Source: Planctomycetota bacterium
GTDB taxonomy: Bacteria > Planctomycetota > UBA1135 > GCA-002686595
NCBI GenBank assembly: GCA_029259595.1
Contig: JAJDEW010000002.1
Location: forward strand, 43,403-107,402
Length of the DNA: 64,000 bases
Reading direction: 5' to 3'
In this document: piece by piece, positions 27,701-35,029 of the stretch
Layout: the number at the start of each line of letters is the position of its first letter
How positions within the stretch are numbered: position 1 is the stretch's first letter
The notes under the pieces: generated by a model
Database searches by the model: none
What the model saw: only the letters and a program-made list of their open reading frames with translations
What the model was told of the DNA's origin: nothing
Position numbers and translations under genes: made by a program

Positions 27701-28685
27701 CCTCTACGTCGCTCCAGTACTCGCTGCAACCGATGGCGAGGTCGCGCACGCCATTGCCGTCGAGATCCGAGAGCAAGGCAATCTCTCGACCGAAGTTGGG
27801 ATAGTCGGGCAGGACGAGGTTCAAGCCGGGCGCGCCGGGCGACATCACGGTCTCCGACTTGGGGGTTCCATCCAGGCCGACGAGAGAGACGTAGAACCCG
27901 CCCGAGTCCGTGCCGAACAGGTCCAGGGCCGTGTCCCCGATCGCGAGGTCCAGGAGCCCGTCACCGTCCACGTCGCCGATCGTGTCGAGACCGAGGCCGT
28001 AGAAGCTGTCGTGGCCCGGCGTCGCTCCACGCCGGTCGTTGTAGACGTGCCAGCTCTTCACGCTCCCGTTCGGGTTCAGGTAATAGGTGTAGACCCGACC
28101 GTAGCCGTCCCCGATGGCGAGTTCGGTGACTCCGTCGCCGTCGAGGTCGCCCAGCGGGGCGATCGCGCGTCCGAATTCCTGGGCGTTGTTCGCGATCCGC
28201 GTGGAGGCCTTGACCGTACCGTCGGTGTTCAAGAGCAGGATGAACACGGCGCGGTTGGACGAGATGGTGTCGGCCGGCGCGCCCACGGCGACGTCCTCGA
28301 CGCCGTCCCCGTCCAGGTCCCCGATGGCGGCCACGGCCTTGCCGAACCAGTTGGCCGTTCCCAGCGGCCCGGAAAAGCCTGCGCGCGTCTGGCTGATCTT
28401 TTCGAAGTCCCGGACGCTGCGGTCCCGGTTCATGAACAAGATCCAGATCGCTCCGGCGTTGTCGGCGCCGTCATCGTCGTGAGAGGCACCCACGACGAGG
28501 TCCGGCACGCCGTCGTCGTCCAGGTCTCCCAGGAGGTCGATCGAGCGTCCGAACTGGTCGCCCGTGTTCCCCAGGGAGATCTTGCGGCTGAACAACACCT
28601 CGCCCGTCCGCGGCAGAAGGCCCTGGGCCGAGGCTCCTCCGATGCACAGGGAGAGCAGCAGGAACGAAAGAATGACCTTCCTCAT
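21777..28685 (-). CDS. Giant secreted FG-GAP and PKD-repeat surface protein
   Basis: A 2302-residue protein with a signal peptide (residues 1-21, cleavage after ASA). Residues 30-400 are FG-GAP repeats of integrin-like propeller type (DLDGDGV, DVDGDGL; likely calcium-binding). Four PKD domains follow (about 420-735), each with a W-D/N-FGDG core. An inserted domain lies at about 735-885, then thirteen more PKD units (about 890-1950), making 17. Seven of these, around residues 1170-1680, are nearly identical. Residues 1960-2110 look like a carbohydrate-binding jelly-roll, and the last 130 residues resemble the C-terminus of the FG-GAP protein at 45873. No catalytic site is seen; adhesion or cell-envelope structure is likely. 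The start is the ATG at the signal peptide. Confidence 0.9.
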   Translation of the reverse strand: MRKVILSFLLLSLCIGGASAQGLLPRTGEVLFSRKISLGNTGDQFGRSIDLLGDLDDDGVPDLVVGASHDDDGADNAGAIWILFMNRDRSVRDFEKISQTRAGFSGPLGTANWFGKAVAAIGDLDGDGVEDVAVGAPADTISSNRAVFILLLNTDGTVKASTRIANNAQEFGRAIAPLGDLDGDGVTELAIGDGYGRVYTYYLNPNGSVKSWHVYNDRRGATPGHDSFYGLGLDTIGDVDGDGLLDLAIGDTALDLFGTDSGGFYVSLVGLDGTPKSETVMSPGAPGLNLVLPDYPNFGREIALLSDLDGNGVRDLAIGCSEYWSDVEAENSGAVFILLMNPDGSVLDHRRLSRRSGNLNRDIKSHQEFGISLAPIGDWNGDGIDDLAVGARFDDSGAIYLLMLNDGTIEPPIAAASAAPRDGSSPHTVQFTNASTGTVTGWHWDFGDGSSSTESDPQHTYIDPGTYDVTVTALGPAEVKDARTYASVITVGEPNVSIARFQVGNTVGLAPLTVAFTDTSLGGVTSWSWDFGDGTTSNEADPTHTYTTPGSFVPTLDVNGPKGPATVALGETIVVHPAVRPSAGFTASVTQGTVPLTVAFEDLSSGFAPSVTWNFGDGTTSNERDPVHVYTAPGVYTVTMLVGNAIGLNSLRRTDYIAVDLPPLPRADFEASGPRSGLVPLPITFTDFSLGPVSSWAWDFGDGTGSTEANPSHTYVLSGEFTVSLTVTNPAGSDTWSLAKLVTTGQTIDPRPFDDGINGTDAANGTGWIMYTAETVASRFASSPPSFGNVADHLVAVVYLGGTWRYDTNTNYVPFTPRASDRLVAEVNFGADTALMLEGTSGSVNGIASGYVDGDLNILPNRWNGGTNSGEFGATGSYLVLGGAAPAPAPRFEADVRTGPAPLAVGFTDLSAVAGSVPTSWSWDFGDGSSSSLQHPTHTYPAQGTYTVTLTVGNASGSNTRVSADFIVVEPALPVADFALDVTAGPAPLAVAFTDLSSGTITSWSWDFGDGTTSSLQHPAHTYSGAGFYTPTLTVTNPGGSNTIALPTPIDVGVALPVADFARAPDFGNAPLLVVFSDLSTGDITAWSWDFGDGATSSLQDPDHTFAPGTYLPTLTVTNPSGSDTYQATEPIVVLPSVPVAGFGTSATGGNGSLTVQFSDASTGDITSWTWDFGDGATSSLQSPAHTYTEGTYTVSLTVANTGGSDTKTATDLIVVLPEAPTAALAADTTSGTTPLSVQFSDLSTGDVTSWLWDFGDGASSTLQSPAHTYTEGTFTVSLTVANTGGSDTATATDLIVVLPEAPTAALAADTTSGTTPLSVQFTDISTGDVTSWTWDFGDGASSTLQNPAHTYTEGTYTVSLTVANTGGSDTATATDLIVVLPEAPTAALAADTTSGTTPLAVQFSDLSTGDVTSWAWDFGDGATSSLQSPAHTYTEGTYTVSLTAANTGGSDTATATDLIVVLPEAPTAALAADTTSGTTPLSVQFTDISTGDVTSWTWDFGDGASSTLQNPAHTYTEGTYTVSLTVANTGGSDTTTATDLIVVLPEAPTAALAADATSGTTPLSVQFTDLSTGDVTSWTWDFGDGATSSLQSPAHTYTEGTYTVSLTVANTGGSDTATATDLIVVLPEAPTAALAADTTSGTTPLAVQFSDLSTGDVTSWAWDFGDGATSSLQSPAHTYTEGTYTVSLTVANTGGSDTATATDLIVVLPEAPTAALAADVVAGSAPLSVRFFDLSTGDITVWAWDFGDGAVSSLPLPTHTYDATGTYTVSLTVTNAGGSDTATATDLISVLPEPPVAVLAADVTTGGAPLTVQFSDLSTGEVTGWSWDFGDGTASSLQNPAHTFAEGTHTVALTVTNAGGSDTATELVTALAPAPVADFAVDVTSGSPPLAVQFTDLSQGPITSWSWDFGDGATSSMQHPAHDYIAAASFSVTLVVAGPGGTDSLTQTDLVVTLPSGIVDGSFEDSATGAAPGAPWVVELGTAQRVLPDGFPFDQALPSEGSNWLELSAEGSVAALPPSAPSGLVAPSSGGAGVLQDFRYPTGSTRLRFEAAFLLDGDLDDPVFNDWMSVEVSDGANTFCIYYRDTFSVFDRTSQGYGLPMTKVETIEVDLAQLFPSSDSSTPLRLALRVGNGGDGSRPSRGYVDDVRLFGAASARPYGCGINEPDTLVATSLPRLGGMLVLALDNPLGTQCAGTTSATVFISYAPEPAFPCGTVRPGYGMAVGAPGETLVDWATPANRLFRLPAPLWVGPGNPTSVSIGVPNLPALIGISVFAQGFFADAGALCGTRFALTNGLELELGR
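23520..25230 (-). repeat. 246-bp tandem repeat array encoding near-identical PKD domains
   Basis: A head-to-tail array with an exact 246-base period (82 codons). Equivalent points fall at 23650, 23896, 24142, 24388, 24634, 24880 and 25126. Units differ by few bases and fall into at least two recurring types: one encodes ASSTLQNP with an IST turn, the other ATSSLQSP with SWAW. In protein order the types run roughly A-B-A-C-B, so a two-unit (492-base) block appears to have been duplicated. The reading frame is kept throughout. Confidence 0.9.
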
Positions 28686-28868
28686 GGGGGACACGCCGGG
28701 TGAGATGAGAGCGGACGGAGAACGTGGCGGAGAGAGGAAGCCGCGGCCCGAAAACATGGACGGACAGAGAGTCTCGAGCATCGAAACCTACCCGTCTCCA
28801 GAGCCCGAGGTCGGGCGATTTCAAAGATCGTGAACGTGTGGAAACAGACGCCGGAGGGGCGCAGGACG

Positions 28869-29984
28869 ATGGGAAGTTTCTTCCAGGGCACGGCACGTCT
28901 CCGAGCCCTCGTCCTGGTGTTGCTCACAGGCTGCGGCGAGGCCTCCCGTCCTCCGGTTCAGTCGTGTCCTCCCGCTTCGTTCGGGGTGATCGGGCGCTGG
29001 GAGGGAGAACTCGAGCTGACCTGGGCGGTGGAGGCGCCGGAGGCGCCGGAGGACGAGCGGAAACTCTTGCCAGCGGTGCGTGCGGCGCTCGCGATCTGGG
29101 AGCGCACGGAGCGCCTTCGCTTCCGGCCGTGCCAGCCGGGCGAGATCCCCGACGTCCGCTTTGCCTTCCGCTCCGGGGCCCACGACGACTGCCCTCCGTT
29201 CGGCCTGGGCGAACAGCTCGCGCACGCCGGGCCGACGCGCCCGCCGAGCTTCGTGCACTTCGACGCCGAACGGGAATGGTCCGACGGCCCCGGCGGGCGC
29301 TCGCTCGTCCACACGGCGGCTCACGAACTCGGCCACGTTCTCGGGCTCGCCCACAGCGAAGACGAGACTGCGCTGATGTACGGCGTCCATGATCCGGCGC
29401 ACCTCGAGCTCACGCGCTCCGATCTCGCGGGGTTGTCTTCTCTGTACGGCGGGGGTCGCGACGGTCCGGGTGATCTCGTCGTCGAGCGGGACGGGCGCCG
29501 CCTGCTCGTTCTACGCGGCATCGCGCCGGCGGATTGCACGGATTACGCCGTGCTCGACGTCGATGGGAACGGGCGCGACGAGGTCCTGGTCTGGCGCACC
29601 GATTCCGCGGGCCAGGGCCTGTTCACGGTCTGGTTCTTCACGGCCGGCGCGAGCGGGGACGACGGACCCCGACTCGCGCGCACGAGCCAGCCCCTGCCCG
29701 GCATCGTCTCGACCACGCTCGCAACCGTCGCCGGCACGACGACGGCAGGCGATCCGGTGCTCGTCTCGTGGACCGCGGACGGACGCTGGTTCGCGCGCGG
29801 CTTCGACGCGCGCGGCGTGCCGGTTCCGCGCGAGAAGGGCAGGCCCTTCGTCCTCGGTGGGCTCGTGGACGCCGACGGTGACGGCGTGTGCGACACGCCT
29901 GGGCTCGCTGCCCCGCCCGTCAGCCCACGGTCGGGGGACCTCGATGGCGACGGTCGCACCGAGCGCGTCCTGCGGCGCGACTGA
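28869..29984 (+). CDS. Matrixin-like zinc metalloprotease lipoprotein with FG-GAP-like tail
   Basis: A 371-residue lipoprotein: hydrophobic residues 11-21 end in LLTGC, with Cys22 acylated. Residues 45-200 are a metzincin of matrixin (M10) type with HELGHVLGLAH: three zinc-binding histidines and the catalytic Glu. A methionine (TALMYG) a few residues later provides the Met-turn. No Cys-switch propeptide is visible. The last 170 residues resemble integrin-type repeats (LDVDGNGRDEVLVW, LVDADGDGVCD, DLDGDGR). It is probably a surface protease, and may act on nearby secreted proteins, though nothing proves that. ATG 28869 is preferred to a GTG at 28830, because the lipoprotein signal begins there. 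It is divergent from the giant PKD gene and convergent with the PQQ-like gene. Confidence 0.85.
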   Translation: MGSFFQGTARLRALVLVLLTGCGEASRPPVQSCPPASFGVIGRWEGELELTWAVEAPEAPEDERKLLPAVRAALAIWERTERLRFRPCQPGEIPDVRFAFRSGAHDDCPPFGLGEQLAHAGPTRPPSFVHFDAEREWSDGPGGRSLVHTAAHELGHVLGLAHSEDETALMYGVHDPAHLELTRSDLAGLSSLYGGGRDGPGDLVVERDGRRLLVLRGIAPADCTDYAVLDVDGNGRDEVLVWRTDSAGQGLFTVWFFTAGASGDDGPRLARTSQPLPGIVSTTLATVAGTTTAGDPVLVSWTADGRWFARGFDARGVPVPREKGRPFVLGGLVDADGDGVCDTPGLAAPPVSPRSGDLDGDGRTERVLRRD

Positions 29985-29993
29985 GGCGGCGGC

Positions 29994-31490
29994 TCAGTCC
30001 CCGGCGCGGAACGCCAGCACGTTCGCTTCGGTCCGCACGATGACCGTGCCGTCGACCAGCGCTGGGGTCGCCATGATGCGCTCGCCGAGCTCGTTGCGAG
30101 CGAGCACCTCGAAGCGGTCACCCGCTCGCAGGACCATCACGACGCCGCGCGCCGAAGCCGTGTAGATTTTCCCGTCGCCCGCCACCGGCGAGGCGTAGCA
30201 CGGGCCGCGCGCCCCCGTGCGTTCCTGGTAGCGGATCGTTCCCGTGGCCGCATCGACGCAGGTGAACAGGCCGCCGTTCTTGACCATGTAGACGCGACCG
30301 TCGGCGAACAGCGGTGACGGACACTCCGGGACGCCGGTCGCGACCTGCCAGCGGACCTGGGGCGAGCTCGCTCCGGTCGCTTCCGAGCCGTCGCCGGCGC
30401 CGCCCGGAGCGAGCGCGATCAGCGCGTTCTCGTGCTCGAACGTATCGAGCCAGCGGAAGATCTTGTCGAACTCCACCGCCGTGATCGTGTCGCTGCGGTC
30501 CTCGTCCAAGAAGCGGAAGAAGATGGACAGGGGGTGATCGCCCTCGCCGTCCGCGTCGCTGCGCGAGAGGATGCTCTTGTTGCCGGCGGCCTCGTCGCGC
30601 GACAGGGCGCCATCGCCGTCCGCGTCGTGGGCCGCCAGGAGCTCGGCAAAGGGCGGGACGCCGAGCACCTCGGGCGAGATCCGCATGTTGTAGGACGTCA
30701 CATAGACCATCCCGTCGCCCGCGATCGGCGTGACGATCGGTTCGTCGCTCAAGCCGGGCACGGACCAGCGTACCGAGCCGTCGCGCAAGTCATAGGCGTT
30801 GAGCCACCACACCCCGTAGACCAGGAGCTCCGTGACGCCGTCGTGCCGCCACACACCCGGAGTCGACCAACCCGAACCGAAGCCCTCGCGCTCGACGTGC
30901 CATAGCGTGTCGCCGGTCTTGGGGTCGAGGGCGGCGAGCCAGGAAGCCTCGTTCGAGTCGTAGCACTGGACCAGTCGATCTTCGACCAGGACCAGCGACG
31001 CGGCCGAGCCGAAGGTGTTCTTCGGGACGTCCTGCTCGCGCCGCCAAAGCTCGTTGCCGGCGAGGTCGTAGGCGATCACGCCGAAGGTGCCGAAGTACGC
31101 GAACACTCGCTCGCCGTCCGAGGTCGGTGTCGGAGCGGCGGGCGAGTTGATGTCATGCAGGCGCTCCTCGCCGCGCGCTTCGACCGCCCGGCGCCAGAGC
31201 GGCTTGCCACTCGCGAGGTCGAGACACACCGTGACGAGTTCGCCCTTCTCGTGGCCGGTCACGAACACGCGCGAACGCACCACGCAGGGCGAGCTCGCGC
31301 CGGGCGGGACCGGGCTGGACCAGGCCAGGTTGCTCGCGCGGTCGAGCACCGCGGGCAGGCGTGCCGTCGTGCTCGCGCGCCCCGCGCCGTCGGGGCCGCG
31401 GAAGCGGTTCCAGTCGTTGCTTCCGGCCGCGGTCGTGGTGGGCGTCGTGCACGCGGCGAGCGCGAGAATCGGGACGAGGAGAGGGCGCAT
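29994..31490 (-). CDS. PQQ-like beta-propeller lipoprotein with inserted EF-hands
   Basis: A 498-residue lipoprotein (residues 3-13 hydrophobic, ending in LAAC; Cys14). WNRFRGPDGAG at the mature N-terminus is the opening typical of planctomycete PQQ-like propellers. Repeated blade motifs follow (GKPLWRRA, GNELWRRE, GDTLWHVE, GSVRWSV). Between two blades sit two EF-hand-like loops, DADGDGALSRDE (about 288-300) and DEDRSDTITAVEF (about 330-343), which should bind calcium. Dehydrogenase catalytic residues are not evident, so it is more likely a scaffold than an enzyme. It is convergent with the matrixin gene across only 9 bases, and divergent from the large metalloprotease. Confidence 0.87.
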   Translation of the reverse strand: MRPLLVPILALAACTTPTTTAAGSNDWNRFRGPDGAGRASTTARLPAVLDRASNLAWSSPVPPGASSPCVVRSRVFVTGHEKGELVTVCLDLASGKPLWRRAVEARGEERLHDINSPAAPTPTSDGERVFAYFGTFGVIAYDLAGNELWRREQDVPKNTFGSAASLVLVEDRLVQCYDSNEASWLAALDPKTGDTLWHVEREGFGSGWSTPGVWRHDGVTELLVYGVWWLNAYDLRDGSVRWSVPGLSDEPIVTPIAGDGMVYVTSYNMRISPEVLGVPPFAELLAAHDADGDGALSRDEAAGNKSILSRSDADGEGDHPLSIFFRFLDEDRSDTITAVEFDKIFRWLDTFEHENALIALAPGGAGDGSEATGASSPQVRWQVATGVPECPSPLFADGRVYMVKNGGLFTCVDAATGTIRYQERTGARGPCYASPVAGDGKIYTASARGVVMVLRAGDRFEVLARNELGERIMATPALVDGTVIVRTEANVLAFRAGD

Positions 31491-31765
31491 GGTCGGGTCC
31501 GTGGTCGGGGACGAAGCACCCTAGCACGCGTGCGCGTGCGGGCGATCCGCGTCCGCGTTCAGCCCGTGTTTCGAGCGGGCTCGAAGGCGGACGCGCACGC
31601 TGCAAGCCCGCCTGCGGTGTCTTCGCCGCTCTCGCCATCTTCCGCTCGCTCGCCGTCCGCGCGGGTAAGTCCGGTGTACCGGCCGCGAACGTGCCTCCCG
31701 GGCCGCCGCGGGACGGCGGTAGGATGGGACCGCCATCCGGGCGCACGACCGGCGCTCGCCAGCTC

Positions 31766-31772
31766 GAGGAGA
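31766..31772 (+). promoter_or_regulatory. Shine-Dalgarno deciding the metalloprotease start
   Basis: GAGGAGA lies 6 bases before ATG 31779. The open frame runs more than 200 codons further upstream, but only this position has a ribosome site and begins a hydrophobic signal. Confidence 0.65.
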
Positions 31773-31778
31773 CTTTCC

Positions 31779-34517
31779 ATGGTGCTTTGCAGCACGTTCG
31801 TTTCGATTGCCGCGCTGATGTCTTTCGCTTCCGTCCAGGAGCCGAAGCCCGAGTTCCCGCCGTTCGCCGAGGTCGCCAAGGGCTTCGAACGCGTCGTCTC
31901 GTCCGAGCGCAAGGACACGCTCTGGACGATCTGGCACGACGCGAAGAACGACCAGCTCCTGGCCGAGCTCCCGTCCGGGTTCGCCGCGCAACGCTTCTAC
32001 GTCGTTCCGACCGTCGCGGCGGGGGACGAAGAGGCCGGCGTCTACTCGATCTGGCACCGCCTCGTAGGCCAGGGGGCGCGCTACCACTACTGGAAGCGCT
32101 ACGGCAAGGAGCTGGCCCTGATGGAACCCGAGCTCGGCGTGCGCACCACGGGAGACGCCCAGTCCAAGTCGTCCACCGCGCGCATCTACACCGACCGCTT
32201 GATCCTGTCGTTGCCGATCGTCTGCCTGGGACCGGGCGGGGGGCCGGTCATCGACCTCGACCATCTGCTCGTGAAACAGTCCGGGAACTTCTTCGGCCCC
32301 TTCCTGGCCGGCGCGAAGCTCGAGCTCTGCGAGGTGTCCGGCATCAAGGCCTTTCCGCACAACGTCGAAGCCGCGTTCACGCTCCCGCGCCGGGACGGAC
32401 GGCTGGCGACCGTGCACTATTCCATCGGCGCTCCGCCGAAGAGCCCGGACTTCGTGCCGCGTGAAGCGGATCGACGCGTCGGCTTCTACTACCAGAGCTT
32501 CGTGGATCGCGGCAAGAACGACGGCGAGTCGCAAGTCCGGCGTTACGCCGACCGCTGGAACCTGACGAAGGCGGATCCGTCCCTGAGACTGAGCCCGCCG
32601 AAGCAGCCGATCGTCTACTACCTCGAACACACGACGCCGGTGCGCTACCGCCGCTGGGTACGCGACGGCGTTCTGGCCTGGAACGAAGCCTTCGAACGGG
32701 TCGGAATCGTCGGGGCCATCGAAGTGCGCCAGCAGGACGCGACGACGGGCGCCTACATGGACGTCGATCCCGAGGATATCCGGCACAGCTTCGTGCGCTG
32801 GACCAACTCGCACATGGGCTTCGCGATCGGCCCGAGCCACGCGCACCCCGAAACCGGTGAGATCTACGAGGCCGACATCGTGATGGACGAGGCCTTCATC
32901 GGCGGCTTCGCTTCGAGCTACCAGTCCACCGAGCTCGCGTCGGCGGCGATGCTCTCGTTCTCATCGGAGAACGCCGACTGGCTGCTCGCGAACGACGCCT
33001 GGGACCCGCGCGTGCGCCTGGCTGCGCCCGAGGAGCGCGAAGAGGTGCTCGCCTACCGCCGCGCCCTCGCCTCCGGGGAAGCCGACCCCGCGTCCGCGCC
33101 GCCGACGATGCGCCCGGAGGTCTGGCCCTACGGCAGCCCGGGCGCGCCCGGTGACGCACGCGCCGCACAGCGCGGCTTCTGCGCCTGTGCACGGCTCGCC
33201 GGACAGGGTTCGGCCTCGATGCGGCTCGCGCTCGACGCCGGGCTCGTCGCGTTGCCCGCCGCCGAGGACGAGAGCCTGCTCGACGGGCTGCCCGAAAGCT
33301 TCGTCGGTCCGCTCCTCCAGGCCGTCGTGATGCACGAGGTCGGGCACACGCTCGGCCTCATGCACAACTGGAAGGGCTCGAGTCTCTACTCCCACGCCGA
33401 GATCAACAGCGCGGCCATGCGAGGCGTGAAGTCGTCCAGCGCGACGGTCATGGACTACATGCCGACGAACATCGTCGTCGCGGACGGCGAGCTCGTGCAG
33501 GGCGACTACGACACGATCGGCCTCGGTCCGTACGACTTCTGGGCGATCGAGTGGGGCTATGGCGACGAGCCTTCGAAGGTCGCCGCGCGCTCGGCCGAGC
33601 CCGGGCACGCGTTCATGGCCGAGGACGGCCAGAGTGGACCGGATCCGCACGCGAAGACCTGGGACCTGGGCGAATTCTCGCTCGACTTCTCCCGGGCCGA
33701 GATGCGCTTCGTCGAGAAGGCGCGCGCGCGGCTGCTCGACGACTTCGTCGCGGACGGTGAGTCGTGGGACAAGGTTCGCCGCGGCTACGGACGCCTGTTG
33801 GGCAAGCAGATGACGGCGCTCTACAACGCGGCGAACTGGATCGGCGGCGCACACGTCAGCCGCTCGTTCAAGGGGGACGAGGGCGCGCCGGAGCCCTTCC
33901 GTCCGGTCGACGTGAAGCGCCAACGCGAGGCCCTTGCGTTCTTCCTCGCGACCGCCTTCCAAGATGCGTCCTTTGGACTCGAGCCCGAGCTCCTGGCCAA
34001 GCTCGTGCCCGAGAACTGGTACGACGAGGGCTTCGCGACGAGTCAGGACTGGCCGATCCACGACCAGGTCCTGGGGCTGCAGGCCTCGGCGCTCTCGATG
34101 CTCCTGTCGCCGACGCGCCTGCGGCGCGTGGACGACAACGTGGTCCGGCTCGGACCGGGTGCCGATGCGCTCACGCTCGCGGAGTTGCTCGTCGCCGTGC
34201 GCGACGAGATCTGGAGCGAGGTCAGCAGCGCCACCGCCGGCTCCTGGGGTCCGACCCGTCCGATGATCTCGAGCTTGCGCCGCAACCTGCAGCGCGAGCA
34301 CCTCGACCGTCTGGTCGATCTGGCGACGGGGTTTTCCTGGCCGAACGCGACCGCTCGCAGCCTCGAAGCCCAGGCCCGCACCGAGCTCGAGACGATCGAG
34401 CGGATCGCCGAGCGGGCCCTGGACCTCGCGCCCGAGCCCGCCAGCCGCGCCCATCTCGCGGAGGCCCGCGCGCGGGTCGCCCGGGCCCTCGAGGCGGGCT
34501 GGCTCCGGCGCCGTTGA
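31779..34517 (+). CDS. Secreted zinc-dependent metalloprotease (DUF5117/DUF4953 type)
   Basis: A 912-residue protein with a short hydrophobic N-terminus (residues 1-18). The region to about residue 300 matches the DUF5117 style (VYSIWHRLVGQG; DRRVGFYYQSF). The catalytic part contains HEVGHTLGLMHNWKGS, starting at His519, a metzincin-like zinc site with catalytic Glu520. A downstream VMDYMP supplies a Met-turn-like segment, and then a long helical DUF4953-type C-terminus follows. Members of this group in Bacteroidetes and planctomycetes are predicted secreted peptidases; substrates are unknown. The stop codon overlaps the possible -35 of the arginine operon. Confidence 0.88.
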   Translation: MVLCSTFVSIAALMSFASVQEPKPEFPPFAEVAKGFERVVSSERKDTLWTIWHDAKNDQLLAELPSGFAAQRFYVVPTVAAGDEEAGVYSIWHRLVGQGARYHYWKRYGKELALMEPELGVRTTGDAQSKSSTARIYTDRLILSLPIVCLGPGGGPVIDLDHLLVKQSGNFFGPFLAGAKLELCEVSGIKAFPHNVEAAFTLPRRDGRLATVHYSIGAPPKSPDFVPREADRRVGFYYQSFVDRGKNDGESQVRRYADRWNLTKADPSLRLSPPKQPIVYYLEHTTPVRYRRWVRDGVLAWNEAFERVGIVGAIEVRQQDATTGAYMDVDPEDIRHSFVRWTNSHMGFAIGPSHAHPETGEIYEADIVMDEAFIGGFASSYQSTELASAAMLSFSSENADWLLANDAWDPRVRLAAPEEREEVLAYRRALASGEADPASAPPTMRPEVWPYGSPGAPGDARAAQRGFCACARLAGQGSASMRLALDAGLVALPAAEDESLLDGLPESFVGPLLQAVVMHEVGHTLGLMHNWKGSSLYSHAEINSAAMRGVKSSSATVMDYMPTNIVVADGELVQGDYDTIGLGPYDFWAIEWGYGDEPSKVAARSAEPGHAFMAEDGQSGPDPHAKTWDLGEFSLDFSRAEMRFVEKARARLLDDFVADGESWDKVRRGYGRLLGKQMTALYNAANWIGGAHVSRSFKGDEGAPEPFRPVDVKRQREALAFFLATAFQDASFGLEPELLAKLVPENWYDEGFATSQDWPIHDQVLGLQASALSMLLSPTRLRRVDDNVVRLGPGADALTLAELLVAVRDEIWSEVSSATAGSWGPTRPMISSLRRNLQREHLDRLVDLATGFSWPNATARSLEAQARTELETIERIAERALDLAPEPASRAHLAEARARVARALEAGWLRRR

Positions 34518-34560
34518 CGCATGAATATGTCCTGATGCAAAGATCAAGCGAATAAATATG
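34514..34560 (+). promoter_or_regulatory. argR: Arginine operon promoter with ArgR-box-like island
   Basis: A sharply AT-rich patch in GC-rich DNA, directly before argR. TTGACG (34514-34519) can serve as a -35 element. ATGAATATGTCCTGATGC (34521-34538) and CGAATAAATATG (34549-34560) each resemble half or most of an ARG box (consensus TGAAT followed by an AT-rich centre and ATTCA). Two boxes in tandem are typical of sites bound by the ArgR hexamer. The gene immediately downstream encodes ArgR, so autoregulation is the natural reading. The match is imperfect. Confidence 0.55.
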
Positions 34561-34600
34561 GCCCCAGGGCCGGGTGGAGGGGTAGAACCTCCGCCCGCCC

Positions 34601-35029
34601 ATGAGCCCCAAGGCCGAACTCCGCCACCGCCTGATCGAAGAACTGCTCGAGACCGTCGAGGTCGCGAGTCAGACGCAGCTGTTGGCGCTGCTCGCAGCAC
34701 GCGGCGTGCCGACGACCCAGCCCCAGCTCAGCCGCGACCTGCGCACCCTGCACGTTGCGAAGGAGAAGGGGCGCTATCGCCTGACCGAGCGCGTGACCGG
34801 GCTCGAGGTCCTGAAGACGCTCCTGCGCGGCGCCCGCCCCGCCGGACCGCATCTCGTGGTGTTGCACTGCGAGCCGGGCGCGGCCAGCGCCGTCGCGCGC
34901 GCGCTCGAGTCCGAACGCCCGGCCGGTCTCGTCGGGACCGTCGCCGGCGACGATTCCGTCTTCGTGGCCGTCGAGGCGGCCTCCCATGGAACGGCGATCC
35001 GCCAACGGATCGCGACCTTGATCTCATGA
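34601..35029 (+). CDS. argR: Arginine repressor ArgR
   Basis: A 142-residue regulator at the head of the arginine operon. Residues 1-70 are the ArgR winged helix-turn-helix (TQPQLSRDLRTLHV is the recognition region). Residues 75-142 are the arginine-binding oligomerisation domain; GTVAGDDSVFVAV contains the acidic pair that contacts L-arginine. With arginine bound, the hexamer is expected to repress the operon through the boxes at 34514-34560. The length is close to the family norm of about 150. The stop overlaps the argG start as ATGA. Confidence 0.93.
   Translation: MSPKAELRHRLIEELLETVEVASQTQLLALLAARGVPTTQPQLSRDLRTLHVAKEKGRYRLTERVTGLEVLKTLLRGARPAGPHLVVLHCEPGAASAVARALESERPAGLVGTVAGDDSVFVAVEAASHGTAIRQRIATLIS

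Noticed and set aside
21699..28703. A single open frame of 2334 codons on the + strand, antisense to the giant PKD gene
   Set aside because: It is a by-product of GC-rich codons and the repeat array: the translation is Arg/Gly/Val-rich low complexity with no signal or domain. The minus-strand frame has a signal peptide, FG-GAP and PKD motifs.
31155..31778. N-terminal extension of the metalloprotease by about 200 residues
   Set aside because: The extension is Arg/Ala-rich, overlaps the divergent lipoprotein gene, and lacks a ribosome site, whereas ATG 31779 has GAGGAGA upstream and a signal-like N-terminus.
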